Source: JBBQFC01 sp038321615
GTDB lineage: Bacteria; Bacteroidota; Bacteroidia; Flavobacteriales_D; Cryomorphaceae
Assembly: GCA_038321615.1 (NCBI GenBank)
Contig: JBBQFC010000036.1
Location: 1-34,211 of the forward strand
Length of the DNA: 34,211 bases
Reading direction: 5' to 3'
Part shown: in pieces, positions 25,059 through 32,642 of the stretch
Layout of the letters: each line of letters opens with the position of its first letter
Position numbering within the stretch: position 1 is the first letter of the stretch
The notes under the pieces: generated by a model
The model's input: the letters and a program-made list of their open reading frames with translations, nothing else
What the model was told of the DNA's origin: nothing
The model's database searches: none
Program-made: the position numbers and the translations under genes

Positions 25059-25436
25059 TTATTCATCCGCATTTAGGTCGCGTTCAATTTCTTCCATTAG
25101 GACTAGATCGATCGCTTCGTTGCGGGTTGGTGTAATGTTAAATACGGTTTGTAATTGTGAGATATTTACTAATTTTTCTATCGCTGGATGAAGCCCACAG
25201 ATAGCAAAAGTTCCATTGTTTTCCTTGCACAGTCGATTTCCGGTGAGCAAGGCGCTTAGTCCACTCGAATCGCAATAGCGCGTATTTTGTAGATCGACTA
25301 TGATGTTGCGATTGCCGCTTTTCAGCTGAAATACCAATTCTGTTTTTAGATCGGGCGCACTCAAAGTATCAAGCTTCTCTACTTCAGAAACCACCGTGGT
25401 ATACTTTTCGTCGTTTTCAACTTTAAATTTTGTCAT
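25059..25436 (-). CDS. STAS-domain protein (anti-sigma factor antagonist type)
   Basis: 125-residue single-domain STAS protein. The phosphorylation-site motif is RYCDSSGLSALLTGNRL, with D56-S57-S58 at the place of the phosphorylatable serine in SpoIIAA/RsbV proteins, followed by GTFAICGLHPAIEKLVNISQL. These proteins normally bind an anti-sigma kinase or a related partner. No RsbW-type kinase or PP2C phosphatase gene is in the window. It has its own promoter, lying inside the end of pyrB, and precedes the small T9SS gene by 10 nt. Confidence 0.9.
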   Translation of the reverse strand: MTKFKVENDEKYTTVVSEVEKLDTLSAPDLKTELVFQLKSGNRNIIVDLQNTRYCDSSGLSALLTGNRLCKENNGTFAICGLHPAIEKLVNISQLQTVFNITPTRNEAIDLVLMEEIERDLNADE

Positions 25437-25456
25437 GCTTTAAAAGGAGTTTGCTC

Positions 25457-25486
25457 CAAATATACCATTTTATGATTGCCGTTCAA
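25457..25486 (-). promoter_or_regulatory. Promoter of the STAS gene
   Basis: Minus-strand TTG (25486-25484), a 19-bp spacer and TATATTTG (25464-25457) match the Bacteroidota consensus. The -33 element lies within the last codons of pyrB. The -7 element ends 20 nt before the STAS start codon. Confidence 0.65.
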
Positions 25487-26405
25487 TTTTTCCAGCCAAA
25501 AGGTAAAGTACGGCCATTCTTACGGCCACCCCGTTTTCAACTTGCTGCAGAATAAGGCTATGCGCGCCGTCGGCTACTTCGCTGCTTATCTCCACACCTC
25601 GGTTGATCGGGCCTGGATGCATAATCAGTATCTCTTTATCGAGCGAGTCGAGTATGTCTTTGGTCAGGCCAAAGAGCATGCTATACTCGCGGAGCGTTGG
25701 AAAATAAGCCAACTCTTGCCGTTCGAGCTGGATGCGAAGCATATTGGCCACATCGCACCATTGCAGCGCTCTGCGCAAGTTATGCTCCACTTTTACTCCA
25801 AGCGAATGAATATGCTTCGGGATGAGTGTGGTAGGTCCGCAGACCATTACTTCTGCTCCTAATTTTTGCAGACAGAATATGTTGCTCAGTGCAACGCGTG
25901 AGTGCAATATATCGCCTACGATCACCACACGCTTTCCCTTCAAAGTCCCCAACTTTTCGCGGATGGTAAAGGCATCGAGCAAGGCTTGTGTGGGGTGTTC
26001 ATGTGTGCCGTCGCCCGCATTTACAATCTGCGCATCTACATGTTGCGACAAGAAGTGAGCAGCGCCGGGGTTGGGGTGGCGTATCACCACCATATCTACC
26101 TTCATAGCCAAAATATTATTGACCGTATCTATGAGGGTTTCGCCTTTCTTGACAGATGAGTTTGATGATGCAAAATTGATCACATCAGCCGAAAGTCGCT
26201 TTTCGGCCAACTCAAAACTTAGTTTGGTTCTTGTAGAATTCTCAAAAAATAGGTTTGCGATGGTAATGTCGCGAAGGCTCGGCACCTTTTTTATAGGACG
26301 ATTGATCACCTCTTTGAAGTTATCGGCAGTGGTAAGGATGAGTTCAATGTCTTCGCGTTGAAGGTATTTTATGCCAAGAAGGTGTTCAACGCTTAAACTG
26401 CTCAT
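25470..26405 (-). CDS. pyrB: Aspartate carbamoyltransferase catalytic chain
   Basis: 311-residue enzyme of the second step of pyrimidine synthesis (carbamoyl phosphate plus aspartate). The carbamoyl-phosphate motif FFENSTRTKLSFELAEKRL is intact. The 80s-loop region is SSVKKGETLIDT, the aspartate domain contains GDGTHEHPTQALLDAFTI, and the C-terminal loop is MHPGPINRGVEI. No regulatory subunit PyrI gene is adjacent. The ATG overlaps the pyrR stop by four bases (ATGA), so translation is coupled to pyrR. Confidence 0.97.
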   Translation of the reverse strand: MSSLSVEHLLGIKYLQREDIELILTTADNFKEVINRPIKKVPSLRDITIANLFFENSTRTKLSFELAEKRLSADVINFASSNSSVKKGETLIDTVNNILAMKVDMVVIRHPNPGAAHFLSQHVDAQIVNAGDGTHEHPTQALLDAFTIREKLGTLKGKRVVIVGDILHSRVALSNIFCLQKLGAEVMVCGPTTLIPKHIHSLGVKVEHNLRRALQWCDVANMLRIQLERQELAYFPTLREYSMLFGLTKDILDSLDKEILIMHPGPINRGVEISSEVADGAHSLILQQVENGVAVRMAVLYLLAGKIERQS

Positions 26406-26953
26406 GCTTTGTCTTCGATTGAAAATAAGGTGACTCTATCTTTTCCTTCCGTTTCAAGCCAATCTACTGCTACGCGCTCGCTGGCAATGGTATCGACCAT
26501 TTTACCAGTATAGTCTGGCTGCACGGGCAGTTGCCTGCTGAATCGCCGATCTATCAGCACCAATAGCTCGACTTTTCGAGGTCGCCCGAAGGCCAGCATT
26601 GCATCGAGCCCGGCGCGGATGGTACGCCCGGTAAACAGCACATCGTCGATGAGTACCACGTTCAGATCTTCCAGCTCAAAATCGAGCTCTGTTTCACTGG
26701 GAATAGGCGGTTCGGCCTTGCGGCGAAAATCGTCGCGGTAGAAAGTAATGTCTAATTTTCCCGATCGAATATGGTTAATGCCTTTGCGTTCCTTCAGCTC
26801 TTTCACTATTCGGTCGGCCAAATATATACCACGAGGCTGCAAGCCAATAATCGCGGTGCGACTGAAATCGCCGTGATTTTCCATCAATTCATGGCATAGC
26901 CTTGTGATGGTTACAGAAAGTTGTTGGCTATTTAAGAGCTCGATGGGCTTCAT
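26402..26953 (-). CDS. pyrR: PyrR bifunctional pyr regulator / uracil phosphoribosyltransferase
   Basis: 183 residues, normal for PyrR. The PRPP-binding motif is NVVLIDDVLFTGRTIRAGLD; TAIIGLQPRGIYLADRIVKEL and LDITFYRDDFRRKAEPPIP are family segments. The enzyme converts uracil plus PRPP to UMP. In Bacillota it also binds pyr mRNA; no PyrR-binding attenuator is evident here. A -7 element TATATTTG lies at 26964-26971, ten bases before the ATG, so the leader would be too short for classical attenuation. Confidence 0.93.
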   Translation of the reverse strand: MKPIELLNSQQLSVTITRLCHELMENHGDFSRTAIIGLQPRGIYLADRIVKELKERKGINHIRSGKLDITFYRDDFRRKAEPPIPSETELDFELEDLNVVLIDDVLFTGRTIRAGLDAMLAFGRPRKVELLVLIDRRFSRQLPVQPDYTGKMVDTIASERVAVDWLETEGKDRVTLFSIEDKA

Positions 26954-26963
26954 ACTGCGAGCG

Positions 26964-26971
26964 CAAATATA
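26964..26971 (-). promoter_or_regulatory. Putative -7 element of pyrR-pyrB
   Basis: The minus strand reads TATATTTG, matching TAnnTTTG, and ends 10 nt before the pyrR ATG. No clear -33 TTG is present about 19 bp upstream; a 6-bp inverted repeat at 26995-27010 lies near where that element would be. Confidence 0.45.
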
Positions 26972-26994
26972 GCAGAACGATAGAAACCTTTATC

Positions 26995-27010
26995 CCGGAT
27001 TTAGATCCGG
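26995..27010. repeat. Inverted repeat upstream of pyrR
   Basis: CCGGAT-TTAG-ATCCGG is a perfect 6-bp stem with a 4-nt loop, between the GH5-like gene end (27063) and the pyrR -7 element. It has no U-run in either direction, so it is not a convincing terminator. It could be an operator, or chance. Confidence 0.35.
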
Positions 27011-27062
27011 ACGTTACTTTGGCTAATAGATTCGAAAAGAAAAAAGGATCCCAATCGACTGC

Positions 27063-28715
27063 TTAAAAATTCCACCATGTATTTCCAGACGAAACATTAC
27101 CGAGGTAGATGGTTCCTCCATCGCAACTGTAGGACGATCGTTGTACTTGGTCTTCCTTAAATTCGAAGATTTGGTATTTCCCGTCAAAATCGTCCCTTAT
27201 TTCATCTGCAGGTGTAACAAGGAAATCTAGAAAGGAGATTTTTTGGTATTCTAACTTCCTATCTAACAGGCTGTCCTCAGGCGCGACATCTTCTTTGGTA
27301 GGCTCGCAGCTTAGTTGGGCGTAGAATTTTTTTAGATTTTTCCCGGGAGCTGCGATTTCGAATTGAGCCGATTTATCGTTTGAATAGAGTGTAACTCTTC
27401 CTTCCGAGTTGGAATAAGTATTCTGACCAATGCTATAATCTATATTCCAACTTCTCACTACCGCCCCTTCAATTGGTTTACCCGAAATGGAGTCAAGAAT
27501 TAGAAAATCGGTTCGGTAGTTTCGGTATCCCACCATATTGAAATAGTTATCCTGGCAAGAGCACGATCCCGAAGAATTGAGTTTATCGATTTTCGAAAAT
27601 TTACCTGCTGCCGGTTTTGGAACACCAAATACTGTGGCTCCCGCAGGCGTCTGCGTCCTACCGGTATCGGTCAAAATACCGCTCCGTCGAGCTTCATAAA
27701 AAGGAGATTCGGAGAGATCCATGTATTCCCACCAACCGAGACCTATTCCGCCGCAATTCACTACCCGTTGTGCAACTTCATCGACAAAGCGACTTTGCAT
27801 TTCATTGCTGATTGAGTCTTCGCCAGCCCCCAGGGAAGTTTCACCTATCATCCAAGGCTTTTTAGAAAACTTCGAATACCAATAAATTTCATTGGGAATA
27901 CGCATAGGATTATAACTGTGAAAGCTCAAAAAATCGACATCTAGCATCGATGGGTCCCATCTGAAAACTTCTATAGGTTCTGAGCTTCCCACTGTGAGTA
28001 GTTGATCGGGCGCATGCTCGTCCATCAGCGATCTCCATCTCTTCGAAATATCAATGGCTTGCTCTTTAGAATAATCTCTTCCTTCTAAGCTGTAAAGCGG
28101 TTCATTAAAAAAGTCGTAAGAGAAAATAGCCGGCTCTTGGCTGAACAGCCGAAGCATTCGCTCTGTATAAGCCCAGACTTGATGCTCGTCAAGCGGGCGG
28201 TAAATCAATACCATTACTTTCATATCACTCTCCGCACATAGACTTATAAAGCCTCTGAGCGCATCCAATAATGACTCGTAATCTCTCTCCATGCTCAGAA
28301 ACCGACTACCAGCATAATAGCCATAGGTGGTGTCATTGACAGCAATTCTGTCAATACATAGCCTTATTGTATTGAAGCCAAGGCTCCGGATATATTGAAG
28401 CTGATTTTTAGTTTCGGTTTCAATGATTGCTTTCGAAGGTGAGTTTCTGTGCTCGGGAAGGAGATAATAGGGCACCGGTCCGACCGAGATAGCTTCGCCG
28501 TGGTTGTAGTAATGACCCACATAATTGAGCATCACGGGGAAGAAGCGTTTACCGCCTTGGCTGAAGCCATCGTCTGAAAGACGAACGAACCGTTCGTCTG
28601 GTTTCTCACAGCTTGTTAAAAGAAGGATAGGAAACAGAATCCATACCAAATTTGGTCGGAAACAAACGCGAAGGCGCTTTTGGAGAATGATGGTATAGCG
28701 GAAGAAAGTGATCAC
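27063..28715 (-). CDS. GH5-like (clan GH-A) glycoside hydrolase lipoprotein
   Basis: 550 residues starting at GTG 28715; no ATG is available before the lipobox. A basic N-region (KRLRVCFRP) precedes a hydrophobic stretch and the lipobox ILLLTSC with C36, so a lipid-anchored envelope protein is expected. The TIM-barrel part (about 50-390) contains FNTIRLCID with R118, YDFFNEPL with the acid/base E205, FHSYNP, and WMIGETSLGAG with the nucleophile E292, then IGLGWWEYMD. This is the clan GH-A layout, nearest to GH5 by eye. A C-terminal carboxypeptidase-regulatory-like beta domain follows (SGKPIEGAVVRSWN at about 414). The substrate is unknown. Base composition is more AT-rich than in the neighbouring housekeeping genes. 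Confidence 0.8.
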   Translation of the reverse strand: MITFFRYTIILQKRLRVCFRPNLVWILFPILLLTSCEKPDERFVRLSDDGFSQGGKRFFPVMLNYVGHYYNHGEAISVGPVPYYLLPEHRNSPSKAIIETETKNQLQYIRSLGFNTIRLCIDRIAVNDTTYGYYAGSRFLSMERDYESLLDALRGFISLCAESDMKVMVLIYRPLDEHQVWAYTERMLRLFSQEPAIFSYDFFNEPLYSLEGRDYSKEQAIDISKRWRSLMDEHAPDQLLTVGSSEPIEVFRWDPSMLDVDFLSFHSYNPMRIPNEIYWYSKFSKKPWMIGETSLGAGEDSISNEMQSRFVDEVAQRVVNCGGIGLGWWEYMDLSESPFYEARRSGILTDTGRTQTPAGATVFGVPKPAAGKFSKIDKLNSSGSCSCQDNYFNMVGYRNYRTDFLILDSISGKPIEGAVVRSWNIDYSIGQNTYSNSEGRVTLYSNDKSAQFEIAAPGKNLKKFYAQLSCEPTKEDVAPEDSLLDRKLEYQKISFLDFLVTPADEIRDDFDGKYQIFEFKEDQVQRSSYSCDGGTIYLGNVSSGNTWWNF

Positions 28716-29113
28716 AATCTTGTTACATTTAGTGAGAAAGTTGAAGCGAGCGAATAATCAAATAAAAGGCGAATCTAAAATTATCTGACGTAATCTTAGG
28801 CTAACCGTTGGAAGGCAATCTCTATTTTATGGCAATTTCCAAGATCTTGGAATTTCTATTCACCTTCTAATATCCATTGCGACAAGCCCAATAGTAGATC
28901 ACTAAAATGTGAAAATTATCGCGTTTGCTCAGTCAGATGTTCTATGAACAGAAGTGATCTGTCACTGAATTCAAAGCGATGGTTTGCGCCAAATCTAAAT
29001 CAATTTTTACCTGATGTTTACGCGTCATGATTGAAACGTGTTCGACGCCTATATACCTGCAAGGTCAATGCAACAAGAACTAAAGCAAGCAGAAGAAACG
29101 GGTTGAAAGGCTT
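28716..29113. other. 398-bp gene-free gap between serA and the GH5-like gene
   Basis: No frame with a protein-like pattern is seen on either strand. It holds a perfect 16-bp palindrome at 28837-28852, TGTTC-TAT-GAACA at 28938-28950 and AGTGA-TCTG-TCACT at 28953-28966. No exact TAnnTTTG element facing the GH5-like gene was found. It probably contains the promoter and control sites of that gene. Confidence 0.5.
28837..28852. repeat. Perfect 16-bp palindrome upstream of the GH5-like gene
   Basis: TTCCAAGATCTTGGAA is self-complementary with no central spacer, about 122 bp upstream of the GTG start. The symmetry would suit binding of a dimeric regulator. It has no flanking T-run, so it does not look like a terminator. 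Confidence 0.4.
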
Positions 29114-30076
29114 TTATACACTTGTAAATTGAGCAATAATAATATCGGCCAATTCATCGCCAATCCGCTCCTGAGCTTCATCGGTCGCCGCTCCGATATG
29201 CGGAGTCAAAGCGATTTTCGGATGTTTCAAGAGAGCTTCCCATGGGGTGGGCTCGTTGTCGAACACATCCAATGCGGCTGCGTAAATATGTCCGCTGTTG
29301 AGTGCTTCGGTCAGGGCCTTCTCCTCCACTACCCCGCCACGCGCAGCATTCACGATCACCGAGCCTTTCTTCATCATAGCAAGCTCAGCCGATCCGATTA
29401 CTGCGGAACCATCCTTCTGCTTAGGGACATGGATAGAAATGGCATCGCTCTGGCGCAACAGGGTGTTGAAATCTACTTTCTCCACCTGAACACTGACCTG
29501 ACCAAAACCTTCTACTTGGAAAGAAACGAGGGTATTAACATCGAACACATCGGTACAGATCACCTTCATTCCGCTGCCCAAGGCGTATTTTGCCACCGCC
29601 TGGCCAATACGACCAAAACCGATTATCCCAAGGGTTTTGCCCCGAAGTTCAAAGCCTTTGCCGTATTTCTTTTTAAGCGCACCAAATTCAGCAAGCCCTT
29701 TCGATGGCATTTGTCGGTCTGCATCGTAAGTCATTCGGGCTAAGCTAAAAAGCTGGCCCAAAACCAACTCCGCGACAGATTGGCTGCTGCTAGCCGGTGT
29801 ATTCGCAACGATTATCCCTTTCTCGCGTGCATAGGCCACATCGATATTGTCCATGCCCACACCGCCGCGAACGACGATTTTCAAACCGGGACAAGCGTCG
29901 ATAAGGTCTTTGCGCACCACTGTGGCGCTGCGCACACAGAGGGCTACGATATTGTGGGAATTGATATGGTCAATCAAGTCAGACTGGGGCACCATGGTGG
30001 TGCTCACTTTAAATCCCGCTGCTACCAGTTTGGCTACAGCCGATGGGGATAAACCGTCATTTGCTAATACATTCAT
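29114..30076 (-). CDS. serA: D-3-phosphoglycerate dehydrogenase (D-2-hydroxyacid dehydrogenase)
   Basis: 320 residues from the ATG at 30076 (MNVLANDGLSPSAVAKL); an open extension 50 codons upstream overlaps serC and is not protein-like. The NAD-binding motif is LGIIGFGRIGQAVAKYALG. The catalytic residues are the arginine in NAARGGVVEEKAL, the glutamate in DVFDNEPTP and the histidine in TPHIGAATDEA. The C-terminal ACT regulatory domain of long SerA forms is missing, so serine feedback through ACT is not expected. It lies 11 nt after serC, which supports phosphoglycerate as substrate over other 2-hydroxyacids. Confidence 0.92.
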   Translation of the reverse strand: MNVLANDGLSPSAVAKLVAAGFKVSTTMVPQSDLIDHINSHNIVALCVRSATVVRKDLIDACPGLKIVVRGGVGMDNIDVAYAREKGIIVANTPASSSQSVAELVLGQLFSLARMTYDADRQMPSKGLAEFGALKKKYGKGFELRGKTLGIIGFGRIGQAVAKYALGSGMKVICTDVFDVNTLVSFQVEGFGQVSVQVEKVDFNTLLRQSDAISIHVPKQKDGSAVIGSAELAMMKKGSVIVNAARGGVVEEKALTEALNSGHIYAAALDVFDNEPTPWEALLKHPKIALTPHIGAATDEAQERIGDELADIIIAQFTSV

Positions 30077-30087
30077 AGGAGAAAAAA

Positions 30088-31155
30088 TTATGCTTTTCGT
30101 TCGAGTTCTTTCATGGCATCCACCAGCACTTGCACACTTTCGATTGGTAAAGCATTGTACATGGACGCTCGGTAACCGCCAACCGAACGGTGACCTTCTA
30201 TACCACTTACGCCCGCACCTTTCCAAAGGGCGTCGAAGGCATCTTTATGCACTTCATTATGAAGCACGAAGGTCGCGTTCATATTACTGCGGTCTTCCAC
30301 AGCAGTTGTTCCTTTAAAGAGTGGATTTCGATCTATCTCTCCATAGATCAAGGCCGCCTTTGCTTCGTTTCTCTTTTGGATAGCTTTCACACCACCAAAA
30401 TCCTTTAACCATTGCAGCGTGAGCATCGACACGTAAACCGCAAATACAGGAGGCGTATTGTACATCGACTCTTTTTCGTGCTGAGCCGCCAGATTATGCA
30501 TTGCCGGGAGCTTTCGACCAGTTTTGCCGAGTTTCTCTAAGTTGGCTATGTAGAGCGTGGTGCCAGCTGGCCCCATATTCTTTTGCGCTCCGGCATAAAT
30601 CAGATCGAAATCGGCCACATTAATTTCCTTGCTAAAAATATCGCTCGACATATCGCAAAGCATCGATACCGGCGATTTCGGGAATTGCCTAAACTGCGTG
30701 CCGAAAATGGTATTATTTGAAGTAAAATGCAGATAATCAGCATTGGAAGGAACAATATAATCCTTCGGAATAAAGTTGTAGTTGGCGTCCTTGCTGGAAG
30801 CAATTACTTCCACATCGCCGAGCAATTTTGCTTCTTTGATGGCTCCACTAGACCAAGTACCTGTATCAAGGTAAGCAGCGCGACCGCTTTCCGATTTCAT
30901 AAAATTGAGAGCAGCTGTGTAAAAGCCAAGGGTAGCTCCGCCTTGCAGAAACAGCACGGTGTAACCTTCCGGCACACCGAGTAGCTCATGCACAAGGGCC
31001 CGGGCTTTTTCCATAATAGCCACAAATGGCTTACTGCGGTGCGACATTTCTATAAGCGATAGGCCGTGGCCATCGAGTTCAATTACACTCTCGGAAGCTT
31101 TTTTAAGGACTTCTTGCGGAAGAATGCAAGGTCCGGCACTAAAATTATGGATCAT
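30088..31155 (-). CDS. serC: Phosphoserine aminotransferase
   Basis: 355 residues from the ATG at 31155 (MIHNFSAGPCILPQEVL), the usual family start; a TTG three codons upstream is the alternative. This PLP enzyme turns 3-phosphohydroxypyruvate and glutamate into phosphoserine. Motifs include FLQGGATLGF, TSNNTIFGTQF and the lysine region YAGAQKNMGPAG (K192). The C-terminal GHRSVGGYRASMYNA is typical. The phosphoserine phosphatase gene serB is not in the window. Expression fits the promoter at 31198-31227, with a small hairpin in the leader. Confidence 0.96.
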   Translation of the reverse strand: MIHNFSAGPCILPQEVLKKASESVIELDGHGLSLIEMSHRSKPFVAIMEKARALVHELLGVPEGYTVLFLQGGATLGFYTAALNFMKSESGRAAYLDTGTWSSGAIKEAKLLGDVEVIASSKDANYNFIPKDYIVPSNADYLHFTSNNTIFGTQFRQFPKSPVSMLCDMSSDIFSKEINVADFDLIYAGAQKNMGPAGTTLYIANLEKLGKTGRKLPAMHNLAAQHEKESMYNTPPVFAVYVSMLTLQWLKDFGGVKAIQKRNEAKAALIYGEIDRNPLFKGTTAVEDRSNMNATFVLHNEVHKDAFDALWKGAGVSGIEGHRSVGGYRASMYNALPIESVQVLVDAMKELERKA

Positions 31156-31171
31156 CTTTGGCAAAATCTAA

Positions 31172-31184
31172 GGTCTGTGAGACC
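31172..31184 (-). promoter_or_regulatory. Small hairpin in the serC leader
   Basis: GGTCT-GTG-AGACC is a perfect 5-bp stem with a 3-nt loop between the serC -7 element and the ATG at 31155, so it would lie in the 5' leader of serC mRNA. It is short and may be without function. Confidence 0.35.
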
Positions 31185-31197
31185 GTTTTTTCGGATG

Positions 31198-31227
31198 CAA
31201 AACTAAGGCATATTTTTCAATGGACAA
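31198..31227 (-). promoter_or_regulatory. Promoter of serC-serA
   Basis: Minus-strand TTG (31227-31225), a 19-bp spacer and TAGTTTTG (31205-31198) match the Bacteroidota consensus. The -7 element ends 42 nt before the serC ATG. Confidence 0.65.
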
Positions 31228-31258
31228 GGAAAGGAAGATGAACCTTATGCTCAAAAAA

Positions 31259-32176
31259 TTACTTCCCGATCAGCGGATTGATGGTGTCGCGGCTTCGGCT
31301 TAAATCGGGGCGAGATGGAAAGTTAAACTGCGGCTTCTCGTCGTAGCTTTTGGGACGAGCCATGTCAAAGTTTTCGAACAATACCCATGCGCCCGTTGAT
31401 GCGTTCCATTGATATGCATCGAAACTATCGCTCGGACCATAAAATGCATAATTGCCATCAAGTCTCGACTGCACGGGCGTAAGATGGTCGAACACGATCG
31501 CTTTCTTGGGCGCAATATAGCGCAGCGTCATCACCACTTCTTCACTGTAAGTGAATACGCGGCGAAAAACCTTCTTGTCGTTTAATTCAAAAATAGGTGC
31601 CCCGAGTTCCACTTGGTTACCCTTTCCGAATACCAAAGCGTCGATCACCTTTCGGGTAATGAGCTCATCGGCGGCATCCCAGCCCAACAAGGTGTAAGTC
31701 TTGCCTTGTTTCGATTCGGTGACCTGAATATCGTAATACAAACAGCCGTACCAGCTATCGGGCATCAACGTCTTGCCGATCAACTTATCACTGGGTGTTT
31801 GGCTGTCTATAAGTTCGGTATGTGATTTACCGCCTGAGAGTAGAATGAGACATTCGTACCGGCTCGAACCATCCATTTGCGGAATTTGCCAGTTGAAAAA
31901 CCGGAAGAAATTATCGGAGCTTTTCAAAGTCGCAATGCGGAGCAGCTGATCGAATGGATAATCGAAACAGTCTTCCTTTTTGAATGCCTTCAGGAGTTTA
32001 GCTTTGATTTGATCGGATGCTGCACTGCGCTTCACATCAGATGGAGCCTCTCCCAGTTGCGTTTCCAAAGCCAAGAGGTCAGTCTCAATCGACTCCAAGG
32101 TTTGTGCCTGGGCGCATAGTGAGAAAGCCGCAATGAAAATGGCCACTAAGAAACAATTTGAACCAACTTTTATCAT
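31259..32176 (-). CDS. Exported protein of unknown function
   Basis: 305 residues from the ATG at 32176, giving signal peptide MIKVGSNCFLVAIFIAAFSL with an AQA cleavage site near residue 24. An ATG at 32224 overlapping the ferredoxin stop (TGATG) is an alternative and would add 16 residues. Seen in the mature part: an N-terminal helical segment (SIETDLLALETQLGE), then a beta-rich region with aromatic residues (DNFFRFFNWQIPQMDG, DSWYGCLYYDIQ, TYTLLGWDAADE) and a C-terminal YAFYGPSDSFDAYQWNASTG. I do not recognise the family. It lies between ferredoxin and serC on the same strand. Confidence 0.78.
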   Translation of the reverse strand: MIKVGSNCFLVAIFIAAFSLCAQAQTLESIETDLLALETQLGEAPSDVKRSAASDQIKAKLLKAFKKEDCFDYPFDQLLRIATLKSSDNFFRFFNWQIPQMDGSSRYECLILLSGGKSHTELIDSQTPSDKLIGKTLMPDSWYGCLYYDIQVTESKQGKTYTLLGWDAADELITRKVIDALVFGKGNQVELGAPIFELNDKKVFRRVFTYSEEVVMTLRYIAPKKAIVFDHLTPVQSRLDGNYAFYGPSDSFDAYQWNASTGAWVLFENFDMARPKSYDEKPQFNFPSRPDLSRSRDTINPLIGK

Positions 32177-32223
32177 GCCTGGCATGAACGCCAAAATCGG
32201 TTCGAGATTGCTCTTTTCGGCCA

Positions 32224-32571
32224 TCAAAGGTGCATGAACTCTTTCTTCTCGAGCAGTTTTTCTTCGCTTTCGCGATAGTCGGGATCATCTACGCAGCAAT
32301 CTACCGGGCAAACGGCGGCGCATTGCGGCTCATCGTGAAATCCTACGCACTCTGTACACTTATCGGTTACGATATAATACACATCCATATTTACCGGTAC
32401 TTGCTCTTCGCCGGCATCGTAGGTATTTCCCATCGGAGTGGTAACTTGCCCATTCAAATCGGTGCCGTCGGTAAGTCGCCATTCCACGCCACCTTCATAT
32501 ATTGCGTTGTTGGGACATTCCGGCTCGCATGCCCCGCAATTGATGCATTCGTCGGTTATAATTATAGCCAT
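32224..32571 (-). CDS. 2[4Fe-4S]-type ferredoxin (YfhL/Alvin-like)
   Basis: 115 residues. The first cluster motif is C9-x2-C12-x2-C15-x3-C19-P (CINCGACEPECP). The second is C72-x2-C75-x8-C84-x3-C88-P, with the extended spacing seen in Allochromatium-type and YfhL ferredoxins. About 40 residues lie between the motifs, a longer linker than in clostridial ferredoxins. The acidic C-terminal tail (DDPDYRESEEK) is usual. It is an electron carrier; the partner is unknown. It is divergent from the acyl-CoA reductase gene, with only 71 bp between start codons, and probably heads a transcript with the exported-protein gene. Confidence 0.92.
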   Translation of the reverse strand: MAIIITDECINCGACEPECPNNAIYEGGVEWRLTDGTDLNGQVTTPMGNTYDAGEEQVPVNMDVYYIVTDKCTECVGFHDEPQCAAVCPVDCCVDDPDYRESEEKLLEKKEFMHL

Positions 32572-32590
32572 GGCTTCTTATTCTTTTGTA

Positions 32591-32607
32591 ATCTTTGCGG
32601 CAAAGAT
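32591..32607. promoter_or_regulatory. 17-bp palindrome forming overlapping divergent -7 elements
   Basis: ATCTTTGC-G-GCAAAGAT is a perfect inverted repeat. On the minus strand TATCTTTG (32608-32601) is an exact TAnnTTTG element, 29 nt before the ferredoxin ATG. On the plus strand TAATCTTTG (32589-32597) is the same element with one extra base, 45 nt before the acyl-CoA reductase ATG. The two promoters therefore overlap and RNA polymerase could hardly occupy both at once. Confidence 0.55.
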
Positions 32608-32642
32608 AATGCAGCAAGAGTTCAAAATTATTCAATTTAGTT

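Noticed and set aside
26995..27010. Inverted repeat as a terminator for the GH5-like gene
   Set aside because: A 6-bp stem without a U-run in either direction; kept only as a repeat of unknown role.
30077..30226. 50-codon N-terminal extension of serA
   Set aside because: It overlaps the end of serC in another frame, has no dehydrogenase-like sequence, and the ATG at 30076 gives the family start.
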